Shown here: positions 16,183 through 25,664 of the stretch, one piece after another
Position numbering within the stretch: the stretch's first letter is position 1
Layout: every line of letters begins with the position of its first letter
Origin: Albibacillus kandeliae
GTDB taxonomy: Bacteria > Pseudomonadota > Alphaproteobacteria > Rhodobacterales > Rhodobacteraceae
Assembly: GCF_003116585.1 (NCBI RefSeq)
Contig: NZ_QEHM01000003.1
Span: 544,916 to 608,915, forward strand
Direction: 5' to 3'
Length of the DNA stretch: 64,000 nt
Translations under genes and position numbers: made by a program
The notes under the pieces: generated by a model
Told to the model about the DNA's origin: nothing
Databases searched by the model: none
What the model saw: the letters and a program-made list of their open reading frames with translations, nothing else

Positions 16183-17802
16183 GTGCAGAAGATCTTCGAT
16201 GTCTGGAACGGGCTGGACATGCGCCGGCGTGTCATCATCGTTCTGGCCGGTGTGGCGCTCGCAGTCACCCTGATGACCATGTCGCGGCTGGCCACCGCGC
16301 CGAACATGACGCTGCTCTATGCCGGGCTGGAGGCCGGCGCGGCGGGTGACGTGGTGCGCGCGCTTGAACAGCGGGCGACTCCGTTCGAGATTCGCGGCGG
16401 TTCGATCTACGTCCCCGCCGCGGAACGGGATGAACTGCGCCTTGTCCTGGCCAGCGAGGGGCTGCCGATGACGGGTGGCCGGGGGTACGAACTGCTCGAT
16501 CAGCTGAACGGGTTCGGCACCACCTCGCAGATGTTCGATGCCGCCTACTGGCGCGCCAAGGAGGGGGAGCTGGCACGCACCATCGTCGCCAGCCCCTTCG
16601 TCTCGCAGGCGCGGGTCCATATCGCCAACAACGGATCCAACCCGTTCCAGCGCGCTGTGACGCCGACCGCCTCGGTCTCGGTGGTGCCTGCGGGGGTGCC
16701 GATCACGCAGGCGCAGGCCAACGCGTTGCGCTACCTCGTCGCCTCGGCGGTCAGCGGGCTGACGGTCGACAAGGTCGCGATCATCGACGCCAACGGGTCG
16801 CTGCTCGGGCCCGCCGACAGTGCCGAAGGGCCCGCCAGCGGGGACGATCGCGCGCAACTGCTGCGCGATCGGGTGCAGCGGCTGGTCGAGGCCCGCGTCG
16901 GCGCGGGCAACGCGGTGGTGGAGGTCAGCGTCGACACCGTGACCGAGACCGAATCGATCCGCGAACGCCGTTTCGACCCGGAGGGCCGCGTCGCAATCAG
17001 CACCGACACCGAGGAAAAGTCGGATTCGGCGAAGAACGACGGTGCGGGCGACGTGACCGTGGCCTCGAATCTGCCCGACGGCCAGGGCGCGGGCAACCAG
17101 GGATCCAGCAGCCAGGCTAGCGAAACGCGCGAGCGGGTGAATTACGAGGTCTCGGAGACCGAACACGAGATCCTGCGCGCCCCGGGTGCCGTCAAACGCC
17201 TGACCGTGGCCGTGCTGGTCAACGGGCTGACGACCACCGACGCGAGCGGTGCCACTGTCTTTGCAGAACGCCCGGCGGAAGAGCTGGACGCCATGCGCGA
17301 CCTCGTCGCTTCGGCAGTCGGGTTCCAGGAGGAACGCGGGGACCGCATTACCATCCGTTCGATGGATCTGCCGGCTGCCGAACCGCTGGGGACAGCGGCG
17401 GGCCAATCGCTGCTCCAGCAGGTGAACCTCGACCTCATGTCCCTGATCCAGATGGGACTCCTCGCCTTGGTCGCGGCGATCCTCGGGCTCTTCGTTCTCC
17501 GCCCCATCCTGACGCGCGCGCCCGTGGCGCTCCCGGGGACCGGCGGCTTTCCCGCCCTGCCCGGCGCCGAGACGGAAGCGGCGGGTCCGGCCCTGACCGG
17601 CGAGATCGACGATGGCGATTTCGACAGCCTGCCGTCCTTTGGCATGGCCAACGGAGGCGGGGCCGATGGCGGCGGGATGCCCGGCTTTGCCATGGCGGGC
17701 GAGGACCCGGTTCAGCGGCTGCGCAACATGATCGGCGAGCGACAGGAAGAAACGGTCGAGATCCTGCGGAGCTGGCTTGAAGACAGCGGAGAGAAGACCT
17801 GA
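16183..17802 (+). CDS. fliF: Flagellar MS-ring protein FliF
   Basis: FliF forms the MS ring, the base on which rotor, rod and export gate are built. The 539-residue product has a membrane helix near residues 17-35 and another near 420-442, flanking a large periplasmic part. Family stretches are ALRYLVASAVSGLTVDKVAIID and ETRERVNYEVSETEHEILRAPGAVKRLTVAVLV (the latter spans about residues 306-340). The C-terminal tail, which binds FliG, ends with DPVQRLRNMIGERQEETVEILRSWLED. It starts with GTG, preceded by GGAG. It heads fliF-fliH-fliN-fliP. Confidence 0.95.
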   Translation: MQKIFDVWNGLDMRRRVIIVLAGVALAVTLMTMSRLATAPNMTLLYAGLEAGAAGDVVRALEQRATPFEIRGGSIYVPAAERDELRLVLASEGLPMTGGRGYELLDQLNGFGTTSQMFDAAYWRAKEGELARTIVASPFVSQARVHIANNGSNPFQRAVTPTASVSVVPAGVPITQAQANALRYLVASAVSGLTVDKVAIIDANGSLLGPADSAEGPASGDDRAQLLRDRVQRLVEARVGAGNAVVEVSVDTVTETESIRERRFDPEGRVAISTDTEEKSDSAKNDGAGDVTVASNLPDGQGAGNQGSSSQASETRERVNYEVSETEHEILRAPGAVKRLTVAVLVNGLTTTDASGATVFAERPAEELDAMRDLVASAVGFQEERGDRITIRSMDLPAAEPLGTAAGQSLLQQVNLDLMSLIQMGLLALVAAILGLFVLRPILTRAPVALPGTGGFPALPGAETEAAGPALTGEIDDGDFDSLPSFGMANGGGADGGGMPGFAMAGEDPVQRLRNMIGERQEETVEILRSWLEDSGEKT

Positions 17803-18401
17803 TGCCGATCTCTCATCTGCTGGAGGATTTCGGCGCGCTCCGTGCGCCACAGGGGGCCGGTCGCACGCTGGACGAGGAAGAGCTGGAGGATTTCCGCCTC
17901 GCGGCCTTCGAGCAGGGCTATTCCGCCGGCTGGGAGGACGCGGTGAAGGCACAGACGGAGGACCAGAACCGCGTGTCGGCCGAACTGGCGCGCAACCTCG
18001 AGGATCTGTCCTTTACCTATCACGAGGCGGTCAACCAGCTGATGCTGAGCACCGAGCCGGTGTTCCGCGCGCTGGTCGAGAGGGTGCTGCCGCAGACCCT
18101 CGCGCAGCAGTTCGGCGGGCACATCCTTGAGCGCATTCGCGCCGTCACCGAGGAGGAAGTGGCGCAGCCGGTCACCCTCGCCGTCGCGCCGGGCGAAGGG
18201 GCGGCGGTGCGCGCGCTGCTGCGCGACCAGCTGGCCATGCCGGTCAAGGTGCGCGAGGACCCGGCGCTCGAAGCCGGACAGGCCGATCTGCGCATCGGCG
18301 AGAGCGAATCCCGGCTGGACACGGCTCGGTTGACCGAAGCCTTCGAGGTGGCGGTCGATGCCTTCTTCCATCAGACCAGAAAGGAGTCAGGCCATGGATG
18401 A
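17802..18401 (+). CDS. fliH: FliH-like flagellar export protein
   Basis: FliH binds and regulates the FliI ATPase and links it to the C ring. The 199-residue product has the acidic, Gln/Ala-rich helical N-terminal half typical of FliH (EQGYSAGWEDAVKAQTEDQN). Its C-terminal domain reads PGEGAAVRALLRDQLAMPVKVREDPALEAGQADLRIG, the pattern seen in FliH/YscL proteins. It overlaps fliF by one base and fliN by eight. Sequence drift in this family is high, so position supports the call as much as motifs. Confidence 0.75.
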   Translation: MPISHLLEDFGALRAPQGAGRTLDEEELEDFRLAAFEQGYSAGWEDAVKAQTEDQNRVSAELARNLEDLSFTYHEAVNQLMLSTEPVFRALVERVLPQTLAQQFGGHILERIRAVTEEEVAQPVTLAVAPGEGAAVRALLRDQLAMPVKVREDPALEAGQADLRIGESESRLDTARLTEAFEVAVDAFFHQTRKESGHG

Positions 18402-18678
18402 CCAGGCCGAACCCGGCGTTGTACGAGGCAATCCGTTCACCTCGGTGCCGATTGAGATCATCGTGTCCGTCGGCAAGGCGCGACCCTTGATCCGCGACCT
18501 CGTGAGCATGGGCGAGAACGCGGTGCTGACGCTGGACAAACGGGTCGACGACCCGGTCGACCTCTACATTGGCGACCGGCTGATCGCGCGCGGCCAGCTG
18601 GAGGAGATGGACGGGGAGAACGCCGGGCAGTTGGCGGTGCGCCTGACCGAGATCGCCGACATGCAGTCCGAACTGTGA
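18394..18678 (+). CDS. fliN: Flagellar motor switch protein FliN
   Basis: FliN is the C-ring protein that forms the base of the switch. The 94-residue product is one SpoA domain: VPIEIIVSVGKARPLIRDLVSMGENAVLTLDKRVDDPVDLYIGDRLIARGQL shows the family pattern from residue 18 on. I use the ATG at 18394, with AAAGGAGTC upstream, rather than the in-frame ATG at 18358 inside fliH. It overlaps fliH by eight bases and fliP by four. fliG and fliM are not in this window. Confidence 0.92.
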   Translation: MDDQAEPGVVRGNPFTSVPIEIIVSVGKARPLIRDLVSMGENAVLTLDKRVDDPVDLYIGDRLIARGQLEEMDGENAGQLAVRLTEIADMQSEL

Positions 18679-19412
18679 GACTGCCCCGGCTGCCCTGGAT
18701 CGTTGCGCTGATGCTGCTGGCCTGGCCCGCGGCCGCGGCGGCGCAGGAAGTGACGCTGTCGCTGGGCGACGGAGGCTCGCTGACGGCCCGGTCGATCCAG
18801 TTGATCCTGCTGATCACCGTGCTGAGCCTGGCCCCCGGGCTGCTGATGATGGTGACCTGTTTTCCCTTTCTGGTCACGGTCTTCGCGATCCTGCGACAGG
18901 CCATCGGGCTGCAACAGTCTCCGCCCAACATGCTGATCGTCAGCCTCGCGCTGTTTCTGACCTATTTCGTGATGGAGCCGGTGTTTCAGCAGGCCTGGAC
19001 CGATGGAATTGAACCGGTGCTGCAGGAGGAGATCGAGATCGAGGTCGCGCTGCCGCGCATGATCGCGCCATTCCGAGCCTTCATGGCCTCGCGGGTCGAT
19101 CCGGACACCTTTCACGAGGTCGCCTCGATGCGGCCGGGGGTGAACATGGTCGAGCCGGGGCCGGAGGCGGCCCTGTCCGTGCTGGTGCCGAGCTTTCTGC
19201 TGTCGGAGATCGCCCGCGCCTTTCAGGTGGGATTCCTCGTGTTCCTCCCCTTCCTGATCATCGACCTCGTGGTCGCGGCGGTGCTGATGTCGATGGGCAT
19301 GATGATGGTGCCGCCCGCGATTGTCTCGCTGCCGTTCAAACTCGCGTTTTTCGTCATCGCCGACGGCTGGTCGCTGGTCGCAGGGGCGATGGTGCGCGGC
19401 TATGCCAATTAG
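18675..19412 (+). CDS. fliP: Flagellar export gate protein FliP
   Basis: FliP is the core of the pentameric FliP export gate. The 245-residue product starts with GTG and has a signal peptide cut near AAAAQ (about residue 22), then four membrane helices. The family signatures are LLMMVTCFPFLVTVFAILRQAIGLQQSPPN and LPFLIIDLVVAAVLMSMGMMMVPP. Both are complete. The stop overlaps by four bases the stop of a catabolic gene on the other strand, marking the right edge of this part of the flagellar locus. Confidence 0.95.
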   Translation: MRLPRLPWIVALMLLAWPAAAAAQEVTLSLGDGGSLTARSIQLILLITVLSLAPGLLMMVTCFPFLVTVFAILRQAIGLQQSPPNMLIVSLALFLTYFVMEPVFQQAWTDGIEPVLQEEIEIEVALPRMIAPFRAFMASRVDPDTFHEVASMRPGVNMVEPGPEAALSVLVPSFLLSEIARAFQVGFLVFLPFLIIDLVVAAVLMSMGMMMVPPAIVSLPFKLAFFVIADGWSLVAGAMVRGYAN

Positions 19413-19993
19413 CGCAGCCCGTCCCTGCCCTCGGCCTCTTCGGCGGTCAGACCGCCGACGCGGGGCAGCGGGCGCCCGCTGTCCGTCACGGCGATGGCCA
19501 CGAGGATCTCGTTGGCGCGGGGAGCATCGGGAATGCGGATCTCGATGCCATCGAAGTGCGAGCGCACATAGGCTGCGTCCTTGTGGCCCAGCGGAATGTC
19601 CAGATCCTGGCCCATGCCGCCGCGCTTCTTGGAGGAGGGCACGAGCGCGGCCCCCTTCTCGACCGCCGCGCGCAGCGGTGCGCCCATCTTGGGGTGCAGC
19701 AGGGCAGCCGCGTGTTCGAGCTCGCCGTTCACCCCGACCAGGGCCGCCTTGCCATAGCTCTCGGCCTGGTCCGGGCGGATGCCGAGCGCGGCGACACAAC
19801 GACGGCCCAGCAAGTCGCCCAGTTCGGCACCAATCTCGACGAGGTCAGAGAGATCTTGGGCGTAGACCCCGGCAAAAGGATTCTGGATCACCGCCGCGGC
19901 CACCGCCTTGCGGGTGGGTGGCGCGATCTCGCGACCGCCCTCGCGATGGGTTTCCTCGACCCAGACCACCAGCTTGCGGATCGCGGCCTTCAT
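19409..19993 (-). CDS. Amino acid synthesis family (DUF1185) protein, copy 1
   Basis: The 194-residue product belongs to the DUF1185/AA_synth family (PF06684). It is marked by NPFAGVY near residue 38, LGRRCVAALGI, GKAALVGVNGELEHAAALLHPKMG, and DIPLGHKDAAYVRSHFDGIEIRIPDAPRANEILV. No enzyme activity is known to me for this family. It is the last gene of the N-heterocycle operon and overlaps its paralogue by four bases. The two copies are clearly related but not alike enough to be a recent duplication. Confidence 0.8.
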   Translation of the reverse strand: MKAAIRKLVVWVEETHREGGREIAPPTRKAVAAAVIQNPFAGVYAQDLSDLVEIGAELGDLLGRRCVAALGIRPDQAESYGKAALVGVNGELEHAAALLHPKMGAPLRAAVEKGAALVPSSKKRGGMGQDLDIPLGHKDAAYVRSHFDGIEIRIPDAPRANEILVAIAVTDSGRPLPRVGGLTAEEAEGRDGLR

Positions 19994-20571
19994 CGCAGAC
20001 CGTCTTCGCCGGTGATCTGGTCCGCCTCCAACCCGCCCGCGCGCGAATGGATGCGCGGACCGGTGGTCATCACCAGCGCGACCAGCATTTCGTTGGCGCG
20101 CGGCGCGTCGTTCAGCCCGATCTCCATCGAGTCGAAGTGGCTGCGCACGTAGCTGGCGTTGACGTGGGTCACCGGGACGTCGATGCGCACACCCGGACCG
20201 CCGACCTTCTTGGCCGAGGGCACGATGGCCTTGGCCCCGCCCAGCACCTCGCGCATGGCGTAACCGCCCGGCGCATGCCAGAGCGCGCCGTGTTCCAGCT
20301 CGCCCCCCTCGCCCACGACCGAGGCCTTGCCGTAACCCTCGATCCGGTCAGGACCGCCCAGCGCGGCGGCCAGACGCTCGGCCAGTTGCAGCCCGAGGGG
20401 GCGCAGATCGTCCATGAAGCCCTGGATCTCCGGCTCGTACCGCCCGGCAAAGGGGTTGGCGATCACCGCGAAGCAGGCGCCGCGCAGCAGCGGCACCTCG
20501 GCGACCGGGCCGCCCTCGTGAAAAATCTCCTCGACCACCAGAACCGTCTTGCGAATTTCAACCGCTGGCAT
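19990..20571 (-). CDS. Amino acid synthesis family (DUF1185) protein, copy 2
   Basis: The 193-residue product is the tandem paralogue of the next gene downstream. It shares the pattern RKTVLVVEEIFHEGG at the N-terminus, ANPFAGRYEPEIQGFMDDL, GYGKASVVGEGGELEHGALWH and DVPVTHVNASYVRSHFDSMEIGLNDAPRANEMLV. It overlaps the UPF0280 gene by 14 bases upstream and copy 1 by four bases downstream. Two copies side by side suggest a heteromeric complex or two successive steps; which is inference. Conserved His, Glu and Lys residues could be catalytic. Confidence 0.8.
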   Translation of the reverse strand: MPAVEIRKTVLVVEEIFHEGGPVAEVPLLRGACFAVIANPFAGRYEPEIQGFMDDLRPLGLQLAERLAAALGGPDRIEGYGKASVVGEGGELEHGALWHAPGGYAMREVLGGAKAIVPSAKKVGGPGVRIDVPVTHVNASYVRSHFDSMEIGLNDAPRANEMLVALVMTTGPRIHSRAGGLEADQITGEDGLR

Positions 20572-21436
20572 CTTGCGTCAGAACCTCCCTTGTCGCTGCT
20601 GTCATCTGTCCGCCGACAACGACCTGTTCTCCCTGAAGGAAAAGGGCCGCACCGGCAATACGCCCCGCGGCCAGCCAGTCCTGCGCCCGGGCGGAACCCG
20701 CCTGCAACGCGATCCGGCGTTCCTCGGCCGAGAGGCGCGGAACGGCGGTGACCACGAGGCGCGGACCGAGGTCGCTGTCGGGGTGCAGCTGGTCGGCGGG
20801 GCGGCGTTCGATCCCTGGGTGCGCGGGCAGATCGACGGCATTCGCGATCATCGTGGCGGCCACGTCCGCACCGGCGGCGGTGCGGGCGAGCACGGTCACG
20901 CTGTCCGCGATTCCGAACGACAGGCTGCGACCGCCAGACCCGCTGGTGGCGATGCCGCCGATCCCGTCGGAGGCAGCAATGGTGACGCGGCCGAGGTCGG
21001 CCCCCGTTACGCCTGCCATCGCGGCGCGGCAGGTTTCGCCCGGCGCGAGGTGAAGCGCGATGTCGCCGCCGTTGTTCACGAAGGCACGCCGCAGGGGTGC
21101 GGCGGCGAGCATCGCCGCGAGGATCTCGTCCGCCACGGCCCCGGCGACGGCGGCCATGCGCGTTACGAAAAGCCCTGTATAGGGTCTGGTTGCGCGGTGC
21201 ATCCGGAGCGCGACGGCGCCCTGCGGCGGTGGCGTTTCTGCGGTCATGGGCGTGCGCAACGCGGGCAGTTCCGCCACGAGTTCTTCCAGCACCGAGGCGA
21301 AGCGGTCGCGGGCGACATGAAAGGCGCGGGCGCGCGCATCGGGGTCGGTATCGGCGGTGATCAGCAGGTCGATGGGACCGTGCTGCAGATGCAGCCGCGC
21401 CCCCCCGTCCAGCAATGCCGCCACCGGACCCTGCAT
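20558..21436 (-). CDS. UPF0280 family protein (ApbE-related)
   Basis: The 292-residue product fits the UPF0280 family: RLHLQHGPIDLLITAD near the start, then AVADEILAAMLAAAPLRRAFVNNGGDIALHL near the middle and GIGGIATSGSGGRSLSFGIADSVTVLA. The family is distantly related to the flavin transferase ApbE, and the NNGGDIALHL block is the matching nucleotide-site motif. A role in flavin attachment or metal binding for the reductase encoded just upstream is possible but unproven. It lies three bases after the 6-hydroxynicotinate reductase gene. Confidence 0.78.
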   Translation of the reverse strand: MQGPVAALLDGGARLHLQHGPIDLLITADTDPDARARAFHVARDRFASVLEELVAELPALRTPMTAETPPPQGAVALRMHRATRPYTGLFVTRMAAVAGAVADEILAAMLAAAPLRRAFVNNGGDIALHLAPGETCRAAMAGVTGADLGRVTIAASDGIGGIATSGSGGRSLSFGIADSVTVLARTAAGADVAATMIANAVDLPAHPGIERRPADQLHPDSDLGPRLVVTAVPRLSAEERRIALQAGSARAQDWLAAGRIAGAALFLQGEQVVVGGQMTAATREVLTQDASG

Positions 21437-21439
21437 GGC

Positions 21440-22930
21440 TCAGCCCTTGCCTCCCCAGCGATAGTTGTGCGGCGCCATCGGATCCTCGTCGCGGTCGATC
21501 CGGCTGACGCGGCGCACCTCGTCGGTGATCGCCTCCGAAACCGGGCGCACGTGGCTCGCGTGACCGCCCAGCGCGATGTAGTCGGAGAGGCGCATGGTGA
21601 ATTCGATGGGGGCGACCAGCGCCGGGGTCGGCACGTAACCGAAGGCGTTCGACGGCATCTCCATCACGTCGGCCATCACCGTGATGCCGCCGCCGGGCCA
21701 GACATAGGCACTGGCCCCGCCGCAGGTGACATGGGTCAGCGAGTCCTTGACCGAGCGGGTCAGCAGCACGGGGTTCTCGGTGACCCCGGCCCGGAGCGAG
21801 CCGCCTGCCCCGCCCATGAAAAGCACCGAGCAGATCGAGGGTTCGCAGTTCTCGGCGACCCGTTCGACGGATTTGCGCAGCACCTCCGGCATGGGCTTCG
21901 CCACCGGCTGCAGGGCCTCGTCCAGTTCGAAATAGGCCGAGTGTTCGCCCGTCGTCGAGACCATCAGCAGGCGCAGGCCCGGCCAGGCGATCTTGCCATC
22001 GGCGGGCTTGAGGATGGAGAGCGGATCGTCGATGTCGGTTCCGCCCCAGCCGGTGCCCGGGTTCGCCACCTGAAAGTAGCGGCCTGGGGTGGACCGGCGG
22101 CCGCTGATCTTGATACCTGTCGGCGGCACGTCGAGCATCTTGCCCGCCTGATGCTCCGACAGGACGCCGGTGATATGGTCATCGACCACGATCACCTCGT
22201 CGGTGTGCGGCGCCCATTGCGAGGCGAACATGCCGATAGCGGCGGACCCGCAGCCGACGCGCATCAGGTGTTCTTCAACCCCGTTGACGATGGGTGCCTT
22301 GCCCGCCTGCACCACCACGGTCGCCCCGTCGTCGATGGAGACCTCCACCGCTTCGCGGTTGCAGAGCTTGAGGAGCGTGTCGCAGGTGACGCGGCCTTCC
22401 TTTTTGGAGCCGCCGGTCAGGTGTTCGACCCCGCCCAGGGTCAGCATCCGCGAGCCGTACTCGCTGGTCATCACGTGGCCCACCGGCTCGCCCTCCACCC
22501 TGACCACGGCGCGTTCGTGGCCGATGAAGCGGTCGGTATCGATCTTCACCTTCACCCCGCAGTAGGAGAAGATCCCCTCGGTGACCACGGTCACCATGTC
22601 GGCGTCGTCCACCGTCTGGCTGACGATGAAGGGGGCGGGCTTGTAGTCGGGATAGGTCGTCCCGGCGCCGACCGCCGTCACGAAGGGGCGCTGCGGCTGG
22701 ACGATGGTACCGTCCCAGTCGTTGCCCTCGGTTCCGGCGAGGAAGGGAACGGCCTGCACCCCCTTGTCGATGGCACTCTCGATGATGGTCAGCGGATCGA
22801 GCCGGACTAGCCTGCCGCCCTCGTTGCCGTAGCGGTCGCAGGCACCCGAACGGCCCTCGGCGATGTAGCAGAGCACCGGGCAGGCGTCGCAGCGGATCTT
22901 CTCGGGCATCTGTCGGGCGGCTTCACTCAT
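21440..22930 (-). CDS. 6-hydroxynicotinate reductase
   Basis: The 496-residue product matches 6-hydroxynicotinate reductase, which reduces 6-hydroxynicotinate to 1,4,5,6-tetrahydro-6-oxonicotinate in clostridial nicotinate fermentation. The N-terminus has Cys14, Cys17, Cys21 and Cys31 (KIRCDACPVLC), a likely iron-sulfur site. Glycine-rich blocks later in the protein (FMGGAGGSLRAGVTEN, CGGASAYVWPGGGITVMADV) are prominent. It overlaps the dehydrogenase gene upstream by eight bases. In an aerobic-type alphaproteobacterium the true substrate may be another hydroxylated N-heterocycle. Confidence 0.82.
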   Translation of the reverse strand: MSEAARQMPEKIRCDACPVLCYIAEGRSGACDRYGNEGGRLVRLDPLTIIESAIDKGVQAVPFLAGTEGNDWDGTIVQPQRPFVTAVGAGTTYPDYKPAPFIVSQTVDDADMVTVVTEGIFSYCGVKVKIDTDRFIGHERAVVRVEGEPVGHVMTSEYGSRMLTLGGVEHLTGGSKKEGRVTCDTLLKLCNREAVEVSIDDGATVVVQAGKAPIVNGVEEHLMRVGCGSAAIGMFASQWAPHTDEVIVVDDHITGVLSEHQAGKMLDVPPTGIKISGRRSTPGRYFQVANPGTGWGGTDIDDPLSILKPADGKIAWPGLRLLMVSTTGEHSAYFELDEALQPVAKPMPEVLRKSVERVAENCEPSICSVLFMGGAGGSLRAGVTENPVLLTRSVKDSLTHVTCGGASAYVWPGGGITVMADVMEMPSNAFGYVPTPALVAPIEFTMRLSDYIALGGHASHVRPVSEAITDEVRRVSRIDRDEDPMAPHNYRWGGKG

Positions 22931-25664
22931 CGGTGTCTCCCCTCAGCGCGGCGCTCAGTCTGGACGGCGTCACCGGGACGCGGGTGATACGGGTGCCGGT
23001 GGCGTGGGCGATGGCATTCAGCAGGGCCGGAGCCGTCGGGATCAGGGCATGTTCGCCAAGCCCCTTGGCGCCATAGGGCCCGTGCGCATCCGGTACCTCG
23101 ACGATGACCGACTCGATCGGGGGAATGTCTCCGATGGTCGGGATCAGGTAGTCGTGCAGGTTCTCGGTGCGCCCGGGGATGAACTCTTCCATCAACGCCA
23201 TCCCGAGGCCCTGCGCGATACCGCCGTGGATCTGCCCCTCGACCAGCATCGGGTTGATTGCCCGGCCCACGTCATGGGCGGCGACAAAGCGGAGCGGGCG
23301 GATGGTGCCCAATGCGGTGTCCACCTCGATCACGGCGAGATGCGCGGCATAGCCGAACTGGGCATAGGGTTCGCCCTGACCGTTCGCGTCGAGCGGCTTG
23401 GTGGGCGGGTCATAGCTCTCCACGGCTTCGAAAACATAGCCGAGGTCGCCCTGTTGCAGGTCACCCAGCGCGATCTCGTGGACTTCGCCGGTCCCGGCGA
23501 CATGGATCTGGCCCCCGCCAAAGTTCAGCGCGGCCTCGTCCCCCGCGTTGACGGACCGCAGGATAGCAGAGCGCAGCGCCGTCCCGCAGAGCCGCGCGGC
23601 GTTGCCCGACACGAAGGTCTGCCGGGACGCGGATGTCTTGCCAGCATCGGGCGTGATGTCGGTATCCGGGCCGACGATCCGGATCGTCTCGACAGACACA
23701 CCCAGCGCCGTCGCGAAAATCTGGGCGATGACGGTATTGGCCCCCTGTCCGATGTCCATCGCGCCCTGGTGCAGCACTACGGTGCCATCCGGCAGTACCC
23801 CGGCCCGGATGGTCGAGGGGTTGGGCAGAGAGGTGTTGCCGCAACCGTACCAGCCCGAAGCGATCCCGACACCGCGCCGCAGCGGCCCGGTCTGCGCCGC
23901 GTTGAAGGCCTCGGCAGCCGCGCGTTCGGTTCGCCATGCCGGTTGCAAGGCTTCGAGACACTGGCGGATGCCGACGCCCTGCTGGAAGACCTGCCCGCAG
24001 ACCGTCGGCTGGCCGTCTTCGAGAACGTTCAGGAGGCGGAAGTCGAGCGGATCCATCTCGAGCCGTCCGGCCAGTTCGTCGAACAGGGATTCCTGCGCGA
24101 TGGCGGATTGCGGAACGCCAAAGCCCCGGAACGCACCGGAGGGCGGGCAATGGGTGTGGATGCCCTTGGCCTCGGCCCGGTAATCGGCGATCCGGTAGGG
24201 CCCCGAGGCATGGACCGGCACCCGGTTCGCCACGGTCGGGCCCCAGGAGGCATAGGCCCCGGTGTTGAATTCGCCGTAGAAGGAAAAGCCGCTCAACTTG
24301 CCGTCGCGGGTCGCACCGATCCTGAGGTGGATATCCGAGGGGTGCCGCTTGGTCGTCGATTGCATCGACTCGACCCGGCTGTAGGCCAGACGGACCGGCC
24401 GGCCCGTCTTCAGCGCCCCGAGCGCGAGGTAAGGTTGCACCGAAATGTCCAGTTTAGAGCCGAAACCGCCCCCGACTGCAGTCGGGACAATGCGAATTTG
24501 GCCCCGTTCCATGCCGAGGATATCCTCCATCGACTCGAGGTCCATCACCGGCGCCTGCGTGCAGGCGTGGATTTCCAGCCTGCCGTCCACAACCTGCGCA
24601 AAACCGGCCTCGGGCTCGATATAGGCATGTTCCACGAAACCGCTTTGGAAGTGCCCCTCGACCACGATATCCGCCGCGGCAAGGCCCGCATCGGCGTCAC
24701 CGTGGGCAACAAAGCCGCCACACATCACGTTGCCTGCGCGGTCCTCGTGCAGCAGAGCCGCGCCATCGGCCTGTGCAGAGACGATATCGAGCGTTGCCGG
24801 ACGCTCGGTCCATGTCACCGGGAAGGCGTCGAGGTCGAGGGCCCGGATCGCCTCCGGCGTGCCGACCACGGCCGCGACGGCCTCGCCGCGAAAGCGAGTA
24901 ACCCCCTCGGCAAAGACCGGCTGGTCGACGAAGGCGGGGATCACGCCGAAGCGGTTGCGCCCCGGCACATCCGCCGCGGTCAGAACCGCCTCTATCCCGC
25001 GCTGCGTTGCCTGCCATCCTTCGAGATCGCCAAGCGTGAAGGCGGCATGGGGATAGGGGGAACGGATGAGCCGAACCTCCAGCGTTCCGGCCGGGGCCAC
25101 GTCGTCACCAAAAGCCTCCTGCCCCGTCACCTTGGGCAGACCGTCGAGCCGACGAATGGAGCCGCCGATGCCGCCCTGCCCGTCGAGCCGCGACGGCACG
25201 GCGGCAACGGCGTCGATGATCTTGCGGTATCCGGTGCAGCGACACAGCACTCCGCCGAGGGCATCCTGGATCTGGGTCTCGGTCGGCTCCGGTGTCTCGC
25301 GCAGCAGGGCCACGGCAGAGACCATCATCCCCGGCGTGCAGATCCCGCATTGCGCGGCGCCGTGATCCTGAAAACTCTCGGCCAGACGGCTCGCTACAGA
25401 GTCTGTTTCGGCAAGTCCGGCGAGTGTTTCGACGCTGCAGCCCTCGACCTGCTGTGTCGCGACGAGGCAGGCGCAGACCGGCGCCCCGTCGAGCAGGACG
25501 GTACAGGCGCCGCAGTCGCCCGCGTCGCAACCGACCTTGACGTCGCGCGCCCCGAGCCTTTCGCGCAGGCTCTGTGACAGGCGTTCCCCGGTGGCTGGGG
25601 TGACCTGAACTGCCTCGCCGTTCAGGTCGAACCGGGTCAGAACCTCTTGCATCGGCTTATTCAT
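22923..25664 (-). CDS. Fused 2Fe-2S/molybdopterin hydroxylase of the xanthine dehydrogenase family
   Basis: The 913-residue product joins two subunits. Residues 1-160 are the small iron-sulfur subunit: plant-type cluster Cys46, Cys51, Cys54 and Cys66, and the helical-domain cluster Cys106, Cys109, Cys141 and Cys143. From about residue 165 on is the Mo-binding subunit ([19 protein letters not shown]), ending with the active-site Glu loop [18 protein letters not shown]. Such enzymes hydroxylate N-heterocycles or aldehydes with water as oxygen donor. Next to a 6-hydroxynicotinate reductase, a nicotinate-type hydroxylase is the best guess. It overlaps both neighbours by eight bases. Confidence 0.88.
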   Translation of the reverse strand: MNKPMQEVLTRFDLNGEAVQVTPATGERLSQSLRERLGARDVKVGCDAGDCGACTVLLDGAPVCACLVATQQVEGCSVETLAGLAETDSVASRLAESFQDHGAAQCGICTPGMMVSAVALLRETPEPTETQIQDALGGVLCRCTGYRKIIDAVAAVPSRLDGQGGIGGSIRRLDGLPKVTGQEAFGDDVAPAGTLEVRLIRSPYPHAAFTLGDLEGWQATQRGIEAVLTAADVPGRNRFGVIPAFVDQPVFAEGVTRFRGEAVAAVVGTPEAIRALDLDAFPVTWTERPATLDIVSAQADGAALLHEDRAGNVMCGGFVAHGDADAGLAAADIVVEGHFQSGFVEHAYIEPEAGFAQVVDGRLEIHACTQAPVMDLESMEDILGMERGQIRIVPTAVGGGFGSKLDISVQPYLALGALKTGRPVRLAYSRVESMQSTTKRHPSDIHLRIGATRDGKLSGFSFYGEFNTGAYASWGPTVANRVPVHASGPYRIADYRAEAKGIHTHCPPSGAFRGFGVPQSAIAQESLFDELAGRLEMDPLDFRLLNVLEDGQPTVCGQVFQQGVGIRQCLEALQPAWRTERAAAEAFNAAQTGPLRRGVGIASGWYGCGNTSLPNPSTIRAGVLPDGTVVLHQGAMDIGQGANTVIAQIFATALGVSVETIRIVGPDTDITPDAGKTSASRQTFVSGNAARLCGTALRSAILRSVNAGDEAALNFGGGQIHVAGTGEVHEIALGDLQQGDLGYVFEAVESYDPPTKPLDANGQGEPYAQFGYAAHLAVIEVDTALGTIRPLRFVAAHDVGRAINPMLVEGQIHGGIAQGLGMALMEEFIPGRTENLHDYLIPTIGDIPPIESVIVEVPDAHGPYGAKGLGEHALIPTAPALLNAIAHATGTRITRVPVTPSRLSAALRGDTDE

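Noticed and set aside
20549-22810. A 753-codon plus-strand frame opposite UPF0280 and the reductase
   Set aside because: It crosses two well-supported minus-strand genes and has no family likeness.
23004-25577. An 857-codon open frame antisense to the molybdenum hydroxylase
   Set aside because: The minus-strand frame carries all cluster and active-site motifs; the plus frame is low-complexity Arg/Gly/Asp-rich sequence.
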